A stretch of 60,000 nucleotides of DNA from Hydractinia symbiolongicarpus. Taxonomy: Eukaryota > Cnidaria > Hydrozoa > Anthoathecata > Hydractiniidae. A program made the translations under genes and the position numbers. This document shows positions 31,701 through 43,972 of the stretch, in pieces (within the stretch, counting starts at the first letter, position 1; each line of letters begins with the position of its first letter). The stretch is taken from contig NC_079881.1 of the NCBI RefSeq assembly GCF_029227915.1, forward strand, positions 15,539,501 to 15,599,500. Reading direction: 5' to 3'. The notes beneath the pieces were generated by a model. That model was not told the DNA's origin, made no database searches, and saw only the letters and a program-made list of their open reading frames with translations.

Positions 31701-34700
31701 AAATCTCCATTTTTGAGCAAGTTCTGTGTTAAGTGTTAGTCAAAAAATCTTTGGGAATAAACATGTACTTTCTTTAAAATGCTCTACTAAGGATAGAGGT
31801 TTGCTTTGATTGATATTTAAAACTTAAAAGACCAACACGGGTCCAGTGTTCTGGAACACTGGATATACCACTCATAAAAGATGGCTTCAAAAATGATATA
31901 GTACATAAAAAAAGAGCACATATATACCTAGAGGTACTGTAATTTCACTGCAATCCCTGTCAGACATTTCAGATATCGCGCGACTCCGAGCTCTCCTTGC
32001 AGCAGGTGGGGAGTTTCTTCCATCGCATTGGTCAGACTCTTCTAGCGCTTGCTCTCCGTGAAGAACAGCAATGTTTAGCTGAAGACGCTCAGCAAAGGAA
32101 TTTGCCCTTAAAAGTTAAACATAGACTAATAGCTTGTCTTGTGGAACAAACTAACCACAGTTACATTTATTCGTAAATGTGAACAAAAAAAATCAAAAGT
32201 AGGATCTGAATATTTTATTGGAGGCATATAGTTATACTAGAGATAAAATAACGAGAAGTTTTATCTTAAAACATACACTTTAGGTGGGATCTAATTCTGA
32301 TGGTTGTGAGACAAACTTTGAGTGGGTTTTAAAACCATCTCATTTAAAAGTTTCATTAAACTAACTCAGTCTCCTGACAGCTGCTGTTCTATTTTAACAA
32401 TTGTGATGAATTATCGTTAGAAAGTTTATTCACTGGTTGTTGCAATTCTCCACTCCGTGCATAGGAATACATCGATTTTATATTCAATCAATTATTTTTA
32501 AAATAAATACAATACAAAGGAAACACGTTATAGCCAGACAAGACTCAAGTCAAAATGTAAGACTTTTTTAGAAATATACTCAAAAATAATACTTGGGTAG
32601 GAACCAACAAATTTTATGTGGGGAACACAAAAACCTGGTATTACTATTAATATTCTCAAACTGTATGCTAAATAGAAAAGAACGATTCACACTTTTATTA
32701 TCTTACGCATGACTCAGCTGGTTATTAAACTCATGGTTTTTCACACTGAAAGTGTTCAGTACTAATCTCGATCAACGTGGAAGCAGCAGGTAGTCAGAAA
32801 ATGTGTTTAACAAGGAGAGATTTTCAGCAGAAAATCATAAAGCGTATAATTTAAGAAGATAATTTTTTTTGCCTTACAACAATTGTGCTTACAAAGTCCA
32901 TCCAATTGTTGGTTGTTTAAAAAATTGGAAATATTGCATGCACAATAACACACAAGAAAAATAATAAACCCAGTTGCAAAGTTCCATGCTTGCAAAATAA
33001 AATAGAAAATACTTATAAAAGTTGTTTGACTAACCTTGCAGCTGCGCCTGGGTGCCTAGCTACAATAACAGCTTCGAAATAGTCTGGTATCTAGGAAAAA
33101 ACCTAATAATAACAATAAGGTATAAATCTGAAAACTGCTACGATGAATCATTTTCGTTGTAGGATTTACTGCAATCACGGAAGAAATGTGTGGATTTAAT
33201 TGTTACGAATAAGGCTTTGTTTTATAAAAATCAAATAAGTTTCGTTCGTGTGAGACACAGCAACCAAGTAATTCTTACTCTTTCTTGAATGTATTGGATC
33301 AAAAAAGGAGATGCACGAAGATTGTCTACTGGACAGTCGTAGAATCCTTGAACTTCTTTAGAGTGAAGATCCATAGTCAGCATGTGATCCATGCCTGAAA
33401 AAAACAGTCTAAAAAGTGAGCCTGCAAAGTTCAGGTAGAATTAAGGTAGCATTTCATCTCTTTTACATCTCTAAACGTTCAACAACGTTTTCTTAACTTT
33501 CTGCTGATCAATCGTTTTAATCTAAAATCAGATATAGTTTCCAAGATTAATATACATAAAATATACATAAAAGTTAGGAGTTACTTTAAAATTATATGAT
33601 GTTTCAAGTCACCTAGAGTGTATACAACCCCCAATAAAAATTTTTTAAGAAAATAAACAACAAAAAGACTTGTGATCTGAAGGTGCTCTGACAAAGATCA
33701 GGGAGAAAATTTATCAAAATTTAATTTGTTATTTATTGCCTTAAACCCAAGAAATATTTGCTAATTAACAAAAAGACATTTCAAATGCAAGACAAGAAGA
33801 AAAATTTAAAAAAAAACAGAAAACCTAATGAGAAAGCTCAAAGTTGTTCAAAATGGTAGCTAAATTGCCACTTCGTGCAAAGGTTAATAAAAAGACAGTA
33901 TAAAAACCTGATGACTAGAATATGTAAGATAATTGAGTAACATATCGACATATACCTGCTCTACATAGTAATTTTGCGAGTAGTTTGGCAGGTATCGCAC
34001 CACGATTTCTCATCTTACTTTGCTTAGAATATGGTAAATACGGAACCATAACTATAAATAAAAATTTCTTTTTAATAATCTAATAATAACAACTTCTACT
34101 TTGATTGATATTTTATTTTTTCTAATTTAATGTATCTTTTTATTATTACTTGAGTAAAGGCAAATGTAAAGCAAGCGAATGATTTGAAGCAGAGATGAGC
34201 CTAAAATTTTAACAATCTTGTAAAAAAAGCGATTCGTAAAATACTTCTCACTGGAAAAATCGTTTTAGTAATAGAGAGTTTAAGCAAGGGCGACGGCGAT
34301 TGAAACTAAGGCGTCTAAAAAATTCAGAAGTCTGGGTCTAGTACGATGTACTCCCCTCATTTAAAAGACGTTAAGCAAAAAAAAAATTAAGATTGTCAAA
34401 ATTTAAATGTAAACAAACGCGATGCCCTGCTTACGAGATGTCAGAGAAGGGCTACTTTTATCAAATTAGCAGGATTTTTCTGGTTATATGACATGCACAG
34501 GTCAACTAATCCCGAATTTCTTTATTGGAATTACGATCATTTTGACTTAGATCTGTTATCCAACGATGGATTTAAAGCTAATTTCTGATTTTTGAAAAAC
34601 GATGTGTACTGTTTAGCTGAAGCTTTGCATGTACCTGAAGAAATTGTATGTTATAACAGTTGTTATAACTTGATAGAAGATGGCCATATCTGCCATGTAT

Positions 34701-37072
34701 TAGATCCGTTATATGGTTTGAAATGATGCTCAACTCTGGAACAGATCGTCCAAATATTCCAACCATGTCTCTGTACCCGCAAGGATAAGCAAAACGCTTC
34801 AGAAAGATACACAGTGATTCATTCCATTCATAACCAAAAATTATTTAATCAGTCCATGAGTAAAGTGAGGGTTGCAGTTGAATGGGTTTTTGCGGACATA
34901 GCTAACTATTTCGCCTTTCTTGACTTCGAAAAAACCTAAAAATCGGGCTGAGTACAAGTTGGGAAAATGTATTTGACATGTGCTCTTATACATAACGTGA
35001 GAGTGTGTTTGTATGGTAACACAACTTCAGCTTCTTTTGACGTCGAAAGACCATCCTTGCATGACTATTTTGTGTAACCATAGAAAACTACATCTTTATT
35101 TTTGCTTAAGTTTGTTTACTCACATTTGTATATTTCAAGAATTTTCTCAGAATTTTGAATGAATCTGCTGATTAATCACATTTTCAGTCAATAAGACACA
35201 GGAAATTTATTTAATTTATAGAAAAAGAGAAAGATTCTCGGAATTTAAGGAAGAAAATACATTAATGTAGGTGAAAAAAAGATATCACATTTTGTCTGTA
35301 ATTTTTAGCATTAATGCAACTAAAGACTGTTGCATTGGCAGCATGTTCTGAACTTGCTGTTTTTGCTGATTATGCTGTAGCATTTTTTGTTGCTGTTTTA
35401 TGAGCATTTGAAACTGGTTTTGCTTGTTTCTGTTTTGTTCCATTTCTTGTTCTTCAGATACATTTCTTTCTCATTTTTTTAACGAAGATATTAAAGTGTT
35501 TTACTTCTAGTATATCTTTTTCTTTCTGAGGTAGTTCCTGCTTCATCGCAATTCTCTGTATCTTTTTGTCGTTTAGACGGCTCAGCAAAACTTTCCATAC
35601 ATTTTTGAAGCACATCTTTAACCAAAGTTTCTTCCCCTTCACATTTTTCTTCTGGAGTCATATCTTCATTGGCTATAATTTCTTCATACTCTTTAATTTT
35701 CAGCAAGATTTCATCAAGAAGTATATCCAGTTCTGTTTCTGGTGGGGATATACCGGAAGCTTTTTTATGTTGTGAAACTTTTTTTGTGCACCTTTTTTCA
35801 AGAAAGGCCAACTTTTTATGTTAATCCACATAAAAAGTTGGCCTTTCAACTTTATTTAGCGAATCTGCAACTTTGATCCACGCTTCACCCTCTCCTTTGT
35901 TGATTTTTTGTATTTAAATGTTCTAATAAAACTATTTCTCTGCAAAGTAAAATATCAAATGCTAATTAAAGTAAAAAAGGTTTCTAATGTTGACGTATTT
36001 TCTGAATTTACGATTGTTTGGCTTTGTTCATGTCTGTTGTAGTCTTCACAAAGCGGGACAGAATCTTTTAACATTGCCTACGGAAAGCAGAATACGCCAC
36101 GAAGGGAATCGTCATTTCTGAGCATGCGCAAATTTACTTTTGATGTAATGAACGCCGTAGTTTCAATCGCCGTCGTTCGTGCTTAAGCTCTCTAATATTC
36201 TGCCTTGCAATACACAGTATCAAAAAAAGAGTAAAAATAAAATGCATTAATTAAAACAGGTTCATAGTAGCCTAATGGGGAATAACAACACAATGTTGTG
36301 TTTACTGTTGCATTGCTTTACCATTTATTGGTAACTTAAATTTTGATTGTACTAAATTTTATTTTCCTTATGAATGACAAGAATTGTTCCCCATTTTTCA
36401 TTCTACAAATATAATCAAAATACATGGATTTTTTTTTGGTATGCTAGGATTAAAACGAGGAAAAATATCATTCATACTGTACACTGTGAGGGCTTACCAA
36501 TAACTTTTCTACAACATGCAGTTTTCAAAGCATAACACATCATTAAGAGTTCCATGATACAATCGTTTGGATTGCTACAATAGAAGGGTTTAAAAGTTTC
36601 AAAGCAAATGCAATAAGTATATGTTTAGCATAAAAATATTTATTACGGAACAATATAATTATTCCCTTGCAAAAATGAAAATGAATACATATATATTAGT
36701 ATACTTTTAAAAGATTAAACGAAGGTAACAAGGTAATTGGATTATTTTGATTGTCAATGTAAATTATTTGTTAAAAGAATCAGAAAATTCGGCTTCAGCT
36801 TTTATTATTAATTTCTTTTCCAGTAAATTACAATTTTTTGCTTAAAATAACAACAACTGATTCTTTAAAAATTCTTCCTTCAAATATAATGTAATATAAA
36901 TATAAATAAATCAGAAAAATTTCGGCTTATTATTATTGTTCTAATCTTTTTTGTCATTCCGTTTTTCTTATAATATTGTTCTTATAAAAAAGAATATTAA
37001 CTTACTTATCCATAACTTGCAACACGTAAACATCTCTGTTTCGCACCGATGTTTCAATAGTAAGCTTTGTTT
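28622..37072 (-). CDS. PRPSAP: PRPP synthetase-associated protein, exons 3-10
   Basis: Eight minus-strand exons (37072-37006, 36574-36498, 34051-33956, 33394-33279, 33090-33035, 32106-31928, 30786-30716, 29986-29840) plus the last, 28780-28622, join with consistent phases into a PRPP synthetase fold. The non-catalytic subunit, not the enzyme, is indicated by [14 protein letters not shown] in the flexible loop and by the inserted segment with DGRNSPP after LHGEQ. It regulates PRPP synthetase complexes in the cytosol, at the start of nucleotide synthesis. Key segments: [60 protein letters not shown] and a C-terminus [20 protein letters not shown]. The PRPP-binding region reads [15 protein letters not shown]. 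No stop or frameshift is seen, so it is a functional host gene. PRPSAP1 and PRPSAP2 cannot be told apart here. Confidence 0.93.
29840..29986 (-). CDS. PRPSAP: PRPSAP exon, PRPP-loop region
   Basis: 49 whole codons, [20 protein letters not shown] to MESPIDE, between CTGTAG and GTATGA. It covers the region equivalent to the ribose-phosphate loop and the ATHGLFS segment. Confidence 0.93.
30716..30786 (-). CDS. PRPSAP: PRPSAP exon
   Basis: 71 bases, [20 protein letters not shown] then IIV, between TTTTAG and GTAAGAAT. Central beta strand of the second domain. Confidence 0.93.
31134..31268 (+). repeat. Polypyrimidine tract in a PRPSAP intron
   Basis: About 135 bases of C and T, rich in CTCCCTCC and CTTCCTT. 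It would be purine-rich in the transcript and could form triplex DNA. Confidence 0.8.
31928..32106 (-). CDS. PRPSAP: PRPSAP exon with the subunit-specific insertion
   Basis: 179 bases, [20 protein letters not shown] through [20 protein letters not shown] to the donor GTATAT. The Ser/Arg-rich segment is absent from catalytic PRPP synthetases and marks the associated proteins. Confidence 0.93.
33035..33090 (-). CDS. PRPSAP: PRPSAP exon
   Basis: 56 bases, [18 protein letters not shown], acceptor TTCCTAG, donor GTTAGT. Confidence 0.92.
33279..33394 (-). CDS. PRPSAP: PRPSAP exon
   Basis: 116 bases, [20 protein letters not shown] then [18 protein letters not shown], donor GTAAGAAT. Contains the conserved DLH and FxxxPVDNL blocks of the family. 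Confidence 0.94.
33956..34051 (-). CDS. PRPSAP: PRPSAP exon, flexible-loop region
   Basis: 96 bases, [20 protein letters not shown] then [11 protein letters not shown], acceptor TTTATAG, donor GTATATG. Confidence 0.94.
34490..35075 (+). pseudogene. Harbinger transposase, internally deleted and partly inverted
   Basis: Plus-strand N-terminal piece: [20 protein letters not shown] and [19 protein letters not shown] (34528-34660). The following segment is readable only on the minus strand as [20 protein letters not shown] (34766 down to about 34665), so that block is inverted. The C-terminal piece returns to the plus strand: [20 protein letters not shown] and [20 protein letters not shown] (about 34840-35030). 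The catalytic DDE core between is missing. A near-perfect palindrome TTATAACAGTTGTTATAA marks the left inversion breakpoint. Confidence 0.75.
35491..35905 (-). pseudogene. Harbinger MYB/SANT-like DNA-binding protein
   Basis: Minus strand: [20 protein letters not shown] (about 35895-35840), interrupted by a palindrome and a stop, then [20 protein letters not shown] and an acidic coiled tail. The Trp-containing helix followed by SGISP...ELDxLLDEI is typical of the second Harbinger protein, which carries the transposase to DNA. Remains of the tail continue to about 35270. Confidence 0.7.
35802..35847. repeat. Perfect 20-bp palindrome inside the MYB-like gene
   Basis: GAAAGGCCAACTTTTTATGT (35802-35821) and its exact complement (35828-35847) around a six-base loop TAATCC. 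Confidence 0.95.
36498..36574 (-). CDS. PRPSAP: PRPSAP exon
   Basis: 77 bases, [20 protein letters not shown] then CRKVI, acceptor ATTGTAG, donor GTAAGCC. The MELL...YALKTA helix is a family hallmark. A PIF/Harbinger element lies in the next intron. Confidence 0.93.
37006..37072 (-). CDS. PRPSAP: PRPSAP exon 3
   Basis: 67 bases, [20 protein letters not shown] then D, acceptor GTTTGTAG, donor GTAAGTTA. It corresponds to the ET-x-V-x-I-x-x-SVRxxDV segment. It needs one upstream base in the preceding codon, so exon 2 should end in phase 1. Confidence 0.88.
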
Positions 37073-37342
37073 CTACAAACAGAACATAATATTAAGGCGA
37101 GGAATTCCTTATGAGAGGAAGATGCATAAAAAGTATATAATCACAGAAATGAAAACACATATAAAAGAAATATAACACAACTTACTTTAAAGTTACTTGA
37201 CTGATTGAAAAATCCACTTACTTTATTAGAGAGACAACATAGGCAGAAATTTAATTTGCTCAACATGCAATTTTTATTTCAATATATTTTAATCTTTACA
37301 GAGTGTAGAGCTTGAAATTGCTGTTCAAAATAACATAAGATC

Positions 37343-37619
37343 TTTTTAAAGGGATACTATTTTTAAAGGGATACTATTTTTAAAGGGATACTATTTTTAA
37401 AGGGATACTATTTTTAAAGGGATACTATTTTTAAAGGGATACTATTTTTAAAGGGATACTATTTTTAAAGGGATACTATTTTTAAAGGGATACTATTTTT
37501 AAAGGGATACTATTTTTAAAGGGATACTATTTTTAAAGGGATACTATTTTTAAAGGGATACTATTTTTAAAGGGATACTATTTTTAAAGGGATACTATTT
37601 TTAAAGGGATACTATTTTT
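37343..37619 (+). repeat. 17-bp tandem array, about 16 copies
   Basis: Near-identical units of AAAGGGATACTATTTTT, head to tail, 270 bases upstream of PRPSAP exon 3 in the intron. Confidence 0.97.
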
Positions 37620-40600
37620 GATATTTTATAAAACAAAGTCAACTTCTTCAATGTTTTTTGTTTTGTTTCATACTTCATAACAGAAAGAAGTAAAACAGAA
37701 AAAAACGCTTGATCAGACGCAGTTTTTAATATACAGGTGTTCAGAAAGGTGTATCTGTGCAGAGAAGCAGTAAGGTTTAGTAGGAATAAACACAAATTTT
37801 AGACTTTTTCCAAATCTAATTGTTCTTTGTACTTATTTTAACTTTTTTTTTACTTTTTGTACATTTAGAAAGTTAAGAAGATATTGTATAAAGCGAGTTC
37901 ATTTTTCATTTTGTGAGTATGTATGTAGACCTTTTTCTCCCTCTGCAATGTTTTTTTACATTTAATTAATAGCGCATTCCAATACAATACACAAATAAGT
38001 TTGTCTTGTGGGAATAACACAAACACGTTTTAAAAAGTTTCAGTAAAATATCTTATAAGAGTAGGAAGGTATTTGTATGCATACAAGAAAATACATTATG
38101 TTTTTACTTGGCTAATTGACTTGGCTCAAGTTTCTTTGTTTTGCTCTGGTGTCATTCCTTTTGACTTTATAAAAGTTACTTATGTCACTGTTGTTCAGCC
38201 CCAGACCATTGGTATATAATGTGTTCCATAAAATGCCTAACGTATAAAATAAAGGTGAATTGATTAACATAAAAACTATGCATAATGCAGATATAAGAAT
38301 TCATGGTGTGATAGCCGCCGAGTATGCAAAATTATAAATAAATTTGCAGTCGCCACAAATACTAGTTGTGAGGAGAAATATGTATCAATGTGACCAAATG
38401 TAAAAGCTAATCAAAAGCATTGATCCTAAGGATCACTTTGTGTCAATCGCGAAGAAATACACATTTCGGGAGTATGAGTATAATAAACAAAAGTACAGAA
38501 TATTTTTTTCTAATGTTTATGTATTATTGTTATCCATTTATATCTCAGGAATCATAGTATGGTAAAATGAATCAAAGCAATGGAGAGGTCGTAGTTGCGT
38601 GTGTCTTCTTAGTTGTATTTTTAATATATTTTCATATTTTCAGTGTCCACCTGTTCCTTGGAAGTAGTGAAGATAAAAAAAAAGAAAATTATCATTTATA
38701 AATTTAATTTTAACTGTAGTTGAGGAAAAAAAATTAAATTGCGTAAGGAAAAAAGGCTATGAGGTCGCTTATTAACATACGCATTTTATTCTGTGGGCAC
38801 TATTGTCTTCATTAAGAGGCCTTTATTTGAAAGATTAGTATATTTTTTCCCTACTTAATAATGAACAAGTGTTATGCAATTTAAAAGTTTCGTGCATGTC
38901 TTTACACAAATAAATAGTGACGTGTGTGGGAGCCAGGACGAATTCCCATGATTTAAAATGGTACTTTTTTGTGGGTCTGCACAAACAATGTTAAGTGGTC
39001 TGAGACAATCGAACAATTACAATTAAGGCAATACGTTGATAAATGTATGAAATTTTTGATGACAAAAAATTATATGGGCCAAATTAAAAATTGAAAACTG
39101 GAAGGTCAATTGAAGATCTTGCTTAGTTAGACTTTCTTTGAAACAGTTGTTTTTTCTGTTTCTCTAAGCCAAAGAACTAGAATGATCTTGTCTTTTCCTT
39201 GTTTTTAGAGTAATTACTTAAATGTGACACAATTTATGCAGAATTATTAATGCAAAATCCGTTTCATGCAGACACATGATTTACATCAGGTTTACCATAA
39301 GTCATTTTGGGCTTCATGCAGGTGGGATTTACACCCCTGGTTTATGACATCGTCTGGAAACGTTGATCTGTGTTCACGCTCTACACTATAGTGCAGTGAA
39401 GAATTTACAATGAGAATTTGAAATAGGAAAAAAATTAATATGGTTGGGTCTAATAAAAATATATTTGCAGGTGTCCCTAATGAAATTTTGCACAATATAC
39501 AAGGGAGAAAATGGACACTACCTTTGTTTGCAAATAACCTGCATTCCATTGTTCCAAGTGATATGCTCAATCTTCTAAAAAATTAAAAACTTCAAGATTA
39601 AAAAAGTCAGGGGATGATTTAATCAGCCAATTTCAAAAACTGGAGACTTTCTAATAAAATACAGCAAAATCTATAGCAAAAATTTATTTATTATTAAATT
39701 CTTGATTATAAAGTTTATTGAAAGGAAAAGGATGCATGCATTTTCGACTTTCAACACTCAGGCAAAATAATTTAAGCAAGCCTTTGCTGATTGTCCGTGG
39801 ATCACTCAAGTAAGGTAATTTACTTGTGAAATTCAGCGATCCATGGGGTACATTTTCCTGACCAGGCCTATACTTACACATAACAATGCAAGAATTGACG
39901 ATCAGCAAGATTTCAGTGGAAGTAAGGTAATTCTGCTGGGTGTAATTATATGAAAAAAAAGAACAAGATTGTGCTTACATTACAATGATCTTCACATAAG
40001 TAACAATTCCAAACTATTTAGCAGCAGTTTTGTTTTTTCTCTCTATATTTTCAGACAGGTTTGTTAAGAGATCGTCTCCCCAATCATATTGAAAGATCTT
40101 ATCATCATTATTCCAAATCGTTATCATTTTGTGAAACGATGGTAAAACGATCTGATACAATTTTTAAACAATTGTTTTTGGAAATAAGCGAATGAAAAAT
40201 GAACAAGAAACATTCTTATAAACTATTTAAAAGGAATTCAGCAAAAAATTTAAAAAATTTGAAACGAATTCTGAAGCGAATTGTTTCCCCAAAAGAATTA
40301 AAAAACAATCAAAAATTAGATAAATTTATTTTTTTCTCATTTCCGGCAGGTGTCACAGCATATTCACAAGTTCGAAATCAACTGTGATAACATTAGAGAC
40401 TTTCTGAAAGAATAACGAAACAACTGTGATTATATTTGAGGTTTATTGATGGTTTTTTGACAAGGCTAGCACCCTCTGACGGAAAACAGCGCCCAAAAAT
40501 GCCTGCATCCATTTTATTTAAACAAAACCTTTTTTAGTTCTATAGAAGCAACAATGCTTATCTTAGAATACTATGGAAACACTGACTTTACAATATCGCT

Positions 40601-42076
40601 TGAATGTCACTTTACAATTATTTTGTTCACTGGAAACACATAAGTAAAATGGCTTGAATAATTTGCAGAACGATACAAAAATTAGATCTTACACACGCAG
40701 GTTTTACGACCTTGCGTACCAACATGATAAAAATTATTTTGGCAAAAATAATAAGAGCAGTTTTGCTGTACACACATCGTGGCTTGTTGCATTCAAAACA
40801 CGTTGTTAACCTTCATTTTGCTCAACAAGGAAGGTGTTTTTGCAAATCTAAAAACAGAGAACTTTGCAATGAAAAATGAGTACTAAAGCATGTCAATGCA
40901 CCATGACGTTCTTTTAGCCTGTAATTAAGATATTTATATAATAATGAAAAAGGACTTACAAAAGAAATTCTTAGAGCTAATGTATACCTGTAACACTTCG
41001 GCAACAGACTTAGGGCTTGGCATGTCTTTCTCTGATGTTTCCATCCAAACTAAGTTTTTAAATGCTTTATAATGGTCACTGTATTTTAACATTGGATCAG
41101 GTAACTATGGCTACTCTACTGGATTTCGCAAAGGTTGACATTAAAAAAATATCTAACAATTGCATATTTGAAAGGTGTAGGTACTCTGTCGACAATGCAT
41201 TTTCTGGAATTCCTTACAAAATTGAGAATCCTTTAAATCCATTTGCTGAGCTCCCTTTTGTAATACTTTGATCAATAACCTGTATTACATTCGTTTTCAT
41301 GTCATTTATTTTGTCTTAAGGAGATGGAGAACCAACTTAAGGTATTGTATCTTTCAATGAAACTTTGTTTTTTACTCCTAGAGTGTAGTAATTATTGAGG
41401 TTCACCATTTATTCGCGATTTCTGGATTATTTCAGCACAACTTTTGAATGTCATTACAAAGTTTTCACTTTTGTTTTGCATCGGCATAGGCATATTCCGG
41501 AAAAAAAAGCGACATTTTGATAGGCCATCCAAGCTCAAAAGGGACATGATTCTCTTAACAGTCCTTTCAGCTATCAACTTATGCAGGTTAAGTTATTTAT
41601 AGTTACAGCTTTCTTTATAGTTTAGATGGTGATCAGGACCACCATAAGAAAAGAACATTAATGCTGGTTTAGCATCTGGAATCAAACTTTCGATCTCGCA
41701 AGTATGACGAAACAGTGAATTTGCTTAACACAGAATTTTTAATGTTACTGATACTTGACCATGATAAAATTAGCCATACGTTTTAGGAATATTAACATTA
41801 AGACAGACAGAAGGTGTTAGTAAACCTTTCATGTTGTGGTCCAGAGTTAAAGGAACAATAGACACCCCCCCTAACTCCTGTTGACAGTGCTAGGCTTGTA
41901 TCCTCATAATCTATTTTGGATTTGTCAACAACGCATAAAAGTGACTGCATCCCTGTATTTGACAGTGTATTCTCTCAAATCTGAACAGTGCAGCACAAAA
42001 ATAGCTGTCTATGTGTGAACCACATAGTTGTCTGGATTGCACTTTAAATTTTAAAGCAAATCTACATGTATACGAA
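37620..42076. other. Large intron interior, no confident gene
   Basis: Mostly AT-rich unassigned sequence. A minus-strand exon-like piece at 40987-41045 (METSEKDMPSPKSVAEVLQ between TTAG and GTATAC) and a minus-strand frame at 41392-41577 (MSLLSLDGLSKCRFFF) may be decayed transposon coding sequence. Neither is assigned. Confidence 0.3.
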
Positions 42077-42163
42077 AGAAGGCATGGAGTTGCTCGCTTG
42101 AGTGACTTTCTGTCTTTGAGAGAAAGACAGAAAGTCACTGAAGCGAGCAACTCCATGCCTTCT
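42077..42163. repeat. 41-bp palindrome with five-base loop
   Basis: Arms 42077-42117 and 42123-42163 are inverted copies with one mismatch; loop GAGAG. One arm belongs to the coding-like segment listed next, the other is its mirror. Confidence 0.95.
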
Positions 42164-42356
42164 CTCGTCAGCAGAAGTATTTTCATCCACCTTTTCTTCC
42201 ATTGCTTCAAAGAAACACTTAAAAACTGTCGCCAGGTCTCCCTTAATTGATATGTCTTAAAATAAGAACTAGTTCAGGATCTTCTGCTAATATTGCTTGT
42301 CGTGTTCTTTTATCAACATCTGAATTTTGGTCTTGTGAAGCGTCATTTACTTCCTA
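42095..42356 (-). pseudogene. Fragment of an unassigned repeat-associated protein
   Basis: After TCTTAG, a minus-strand frame reads EVNDASQDQNSDVDKRTRQA and ILAEDPELVLILRHIN, then in another frame GDLATVFKCFFEAMEEKVDE and DERRHGVARFSDFLSF. The DPELVL and DERRHG pieces recall a protein family repeated in cnidarian genomes, of unknown function. The gypsy element is inserted just upstream of it. Confidence 0.35.
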
Positions 42357-42374
42357 AGATGTGTTATTGAACAT

Positions 42375-42513
42375 TGAGAGATACCAGCAGGACAAGAAAT
42401 AACACGTGTGTCTCGTAATATAATTAAATACAAAGAGGCTATATACACTTCACTCTGTGCCTTATATATACAAAAATAAAACAGTCTGTATATATGCAGT
42501 CTCCGACACTACA
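42375..42513 (-). repeat. Ty3/gypsy 3' LTR
   Basis: 139 bp, TG and CA ends, same length as the 5' LTR. Carries TATATAAGGCACAGAG and a TTTTATTTTTG stretch. Confidence 0.95.
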
Positions 42514-42525
42514 TTACTCCCCTTT

Positions 42526-43972
42526 TTATTTCAAAGACTCTGGGAGATCTACTTCGTATTCTGTTAGCTTAGACGGCTCCATTCTTTCACGTATAGCTCT
42601 TCTAACTTGTTCCATCGTAATTTCTTGATCAAGATTATGCCAATCTTCCTTTACTTCATACTCCACAGTTTGCATACTTTCATCTTCACTGGTTACTGCG
42701 TCTTTGTCCGCTTCTCCTTCACAGATTAACGGTGGTATATCGCAGTCTGCTACAGATGTTGATTTCGTGAATAGTTTCTGACTCCTTTCTTTCCCTGGGT
42801 GATTAGGAATTTTCTTAAAGAAGGTGCTATGCCGTGTGATGACATGTCCATCCCACTCTGCAGTGACTCTGCCGCCAACCTTTTTGATAATGCGATGTGG
42901 GGTTCCACAGTAGGGCATATCGCTCTTCTTTTGTTGCTTTTGGCGATACACAACCCAATCACCCACTTGTAGCTCACTCTCTGCAACATATGCTTTTTGG
43001 TCTGCATATTTTTTCATCGAAGTTTGCCTTGCCTCCTGCTTGACTGATATTTCGGTGTGGAACTTTGACCTTTCAGCGCGGCGTGCTGCAGGCAACCGGG
43101 TTCTGTATTGTCTGCCATTGAATAAAACCTCCGCTGGACTGCGACCCGTCACTGTATGTGGAGTGCCCCGATATGCCTGCAGTAAGCGCTGTAATTCGTG
43201 TCTCCAGTTCAGGTGTTCCTGCAAAGACGTTTGCAAGAGCTTCTTGAGATTGTGCATAAAGTTCTCTATCATGCCATTCGTCCATGGTGCCAAGGGTATT
43301 TTCAGACCATGCTTGAATTCCATGTATTTGGCATAGCTTGCAAATGTTGTGCTACTATAAGGCGGGCCGTTATCTGACCCTAGATATTCCGGAATTCCAA
43401 AAAAAGAAAAAATGGCGATCCATGGCCGGCAGTACTGATTGTGCAGATGTGGCATGAACGACCTCTACAGCAGGGTACCGAGAATACATGTCTTATACAA
43501 CTAGTAGGTACTCATTACCACCCTCGATTGGCCCAACAAGGTCAGTGTTAAGTTTCATCCAGGGTTGTTCTGGTAGTGAAGAAGCTTTCATTGGTTCTTG
43601 TTGCTTCGTATCTGTTGCAGCTTGACACGGGTTGCAAAATGCTATAGATGCCTCCACCATAGCATCTATTCCTGGAAACCACATAGTGCTTCTGATGAGT
43701 TGTTTGCATTTCACTATGCCTTGATGGCCTTCGTGCGCTAGTTGTACAGTTTTCTGTTGTAGCTGTGACGGTATAATGATCCTGTCTCCTCGCAATATAA
43801 TACCTGAATCGTCCACACTGATTTCTTTGAAGATGGCTTTGTAGGGTTGTAGCTCTTTCTGCCTCTTGTCAATGTATCCTTGTCGTACAGCAATGGCAAG
43901 AGATTGAAGCGTTGGATCTTCCAACGTTGCCTGCACAATCATATCAGTGGTAATAGCTGAATCACTTCTCAT
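42526..43972 (-). pseudogene. pol: Ty3/gypsy integrase
   Basis: HHCC zinc region: LAHEGHQGIVKCKQLI ... FCNPCQ (about 43610-43740). Catalytic core: LNTDLVGPIEGGNEYLLVV, then after a break near 43460-43493 LGSDNGPPYSSTTFASYAKY and PWTNGMIENFMHNLKK, giving D, D and E. The C-terminal part includes VGDWVVYRQKQQKKSD. It ends near 42526 next to the polypurine tract. Confidence 0.92.

Larger units (their letters stand above)
34273..36193. mobile_element. PIF/Harbinger transposon, degenerate, in a PRPSAP intron
   Basis: Inverted ends of about 40 bp: AGAGAG...TTAAGCA followed by CGACGGCGATTGAAACTA at 34273-34315, and the complement at 36153-36193. AAT flanks both ends as a possible 3-bp duplication. 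It contains remains of both Harbinger proteins, in opposite orientations: a transposase (34490-35075, plus) and a MYB/SANT-like protein (35491-35905, minus). Confidence 0.82.

Noticed and set aside
41062-41271. 69-residue plus-strand frame with even composition
   Set aside because: No recognisable family and no supporting context; kept out of the gene list.
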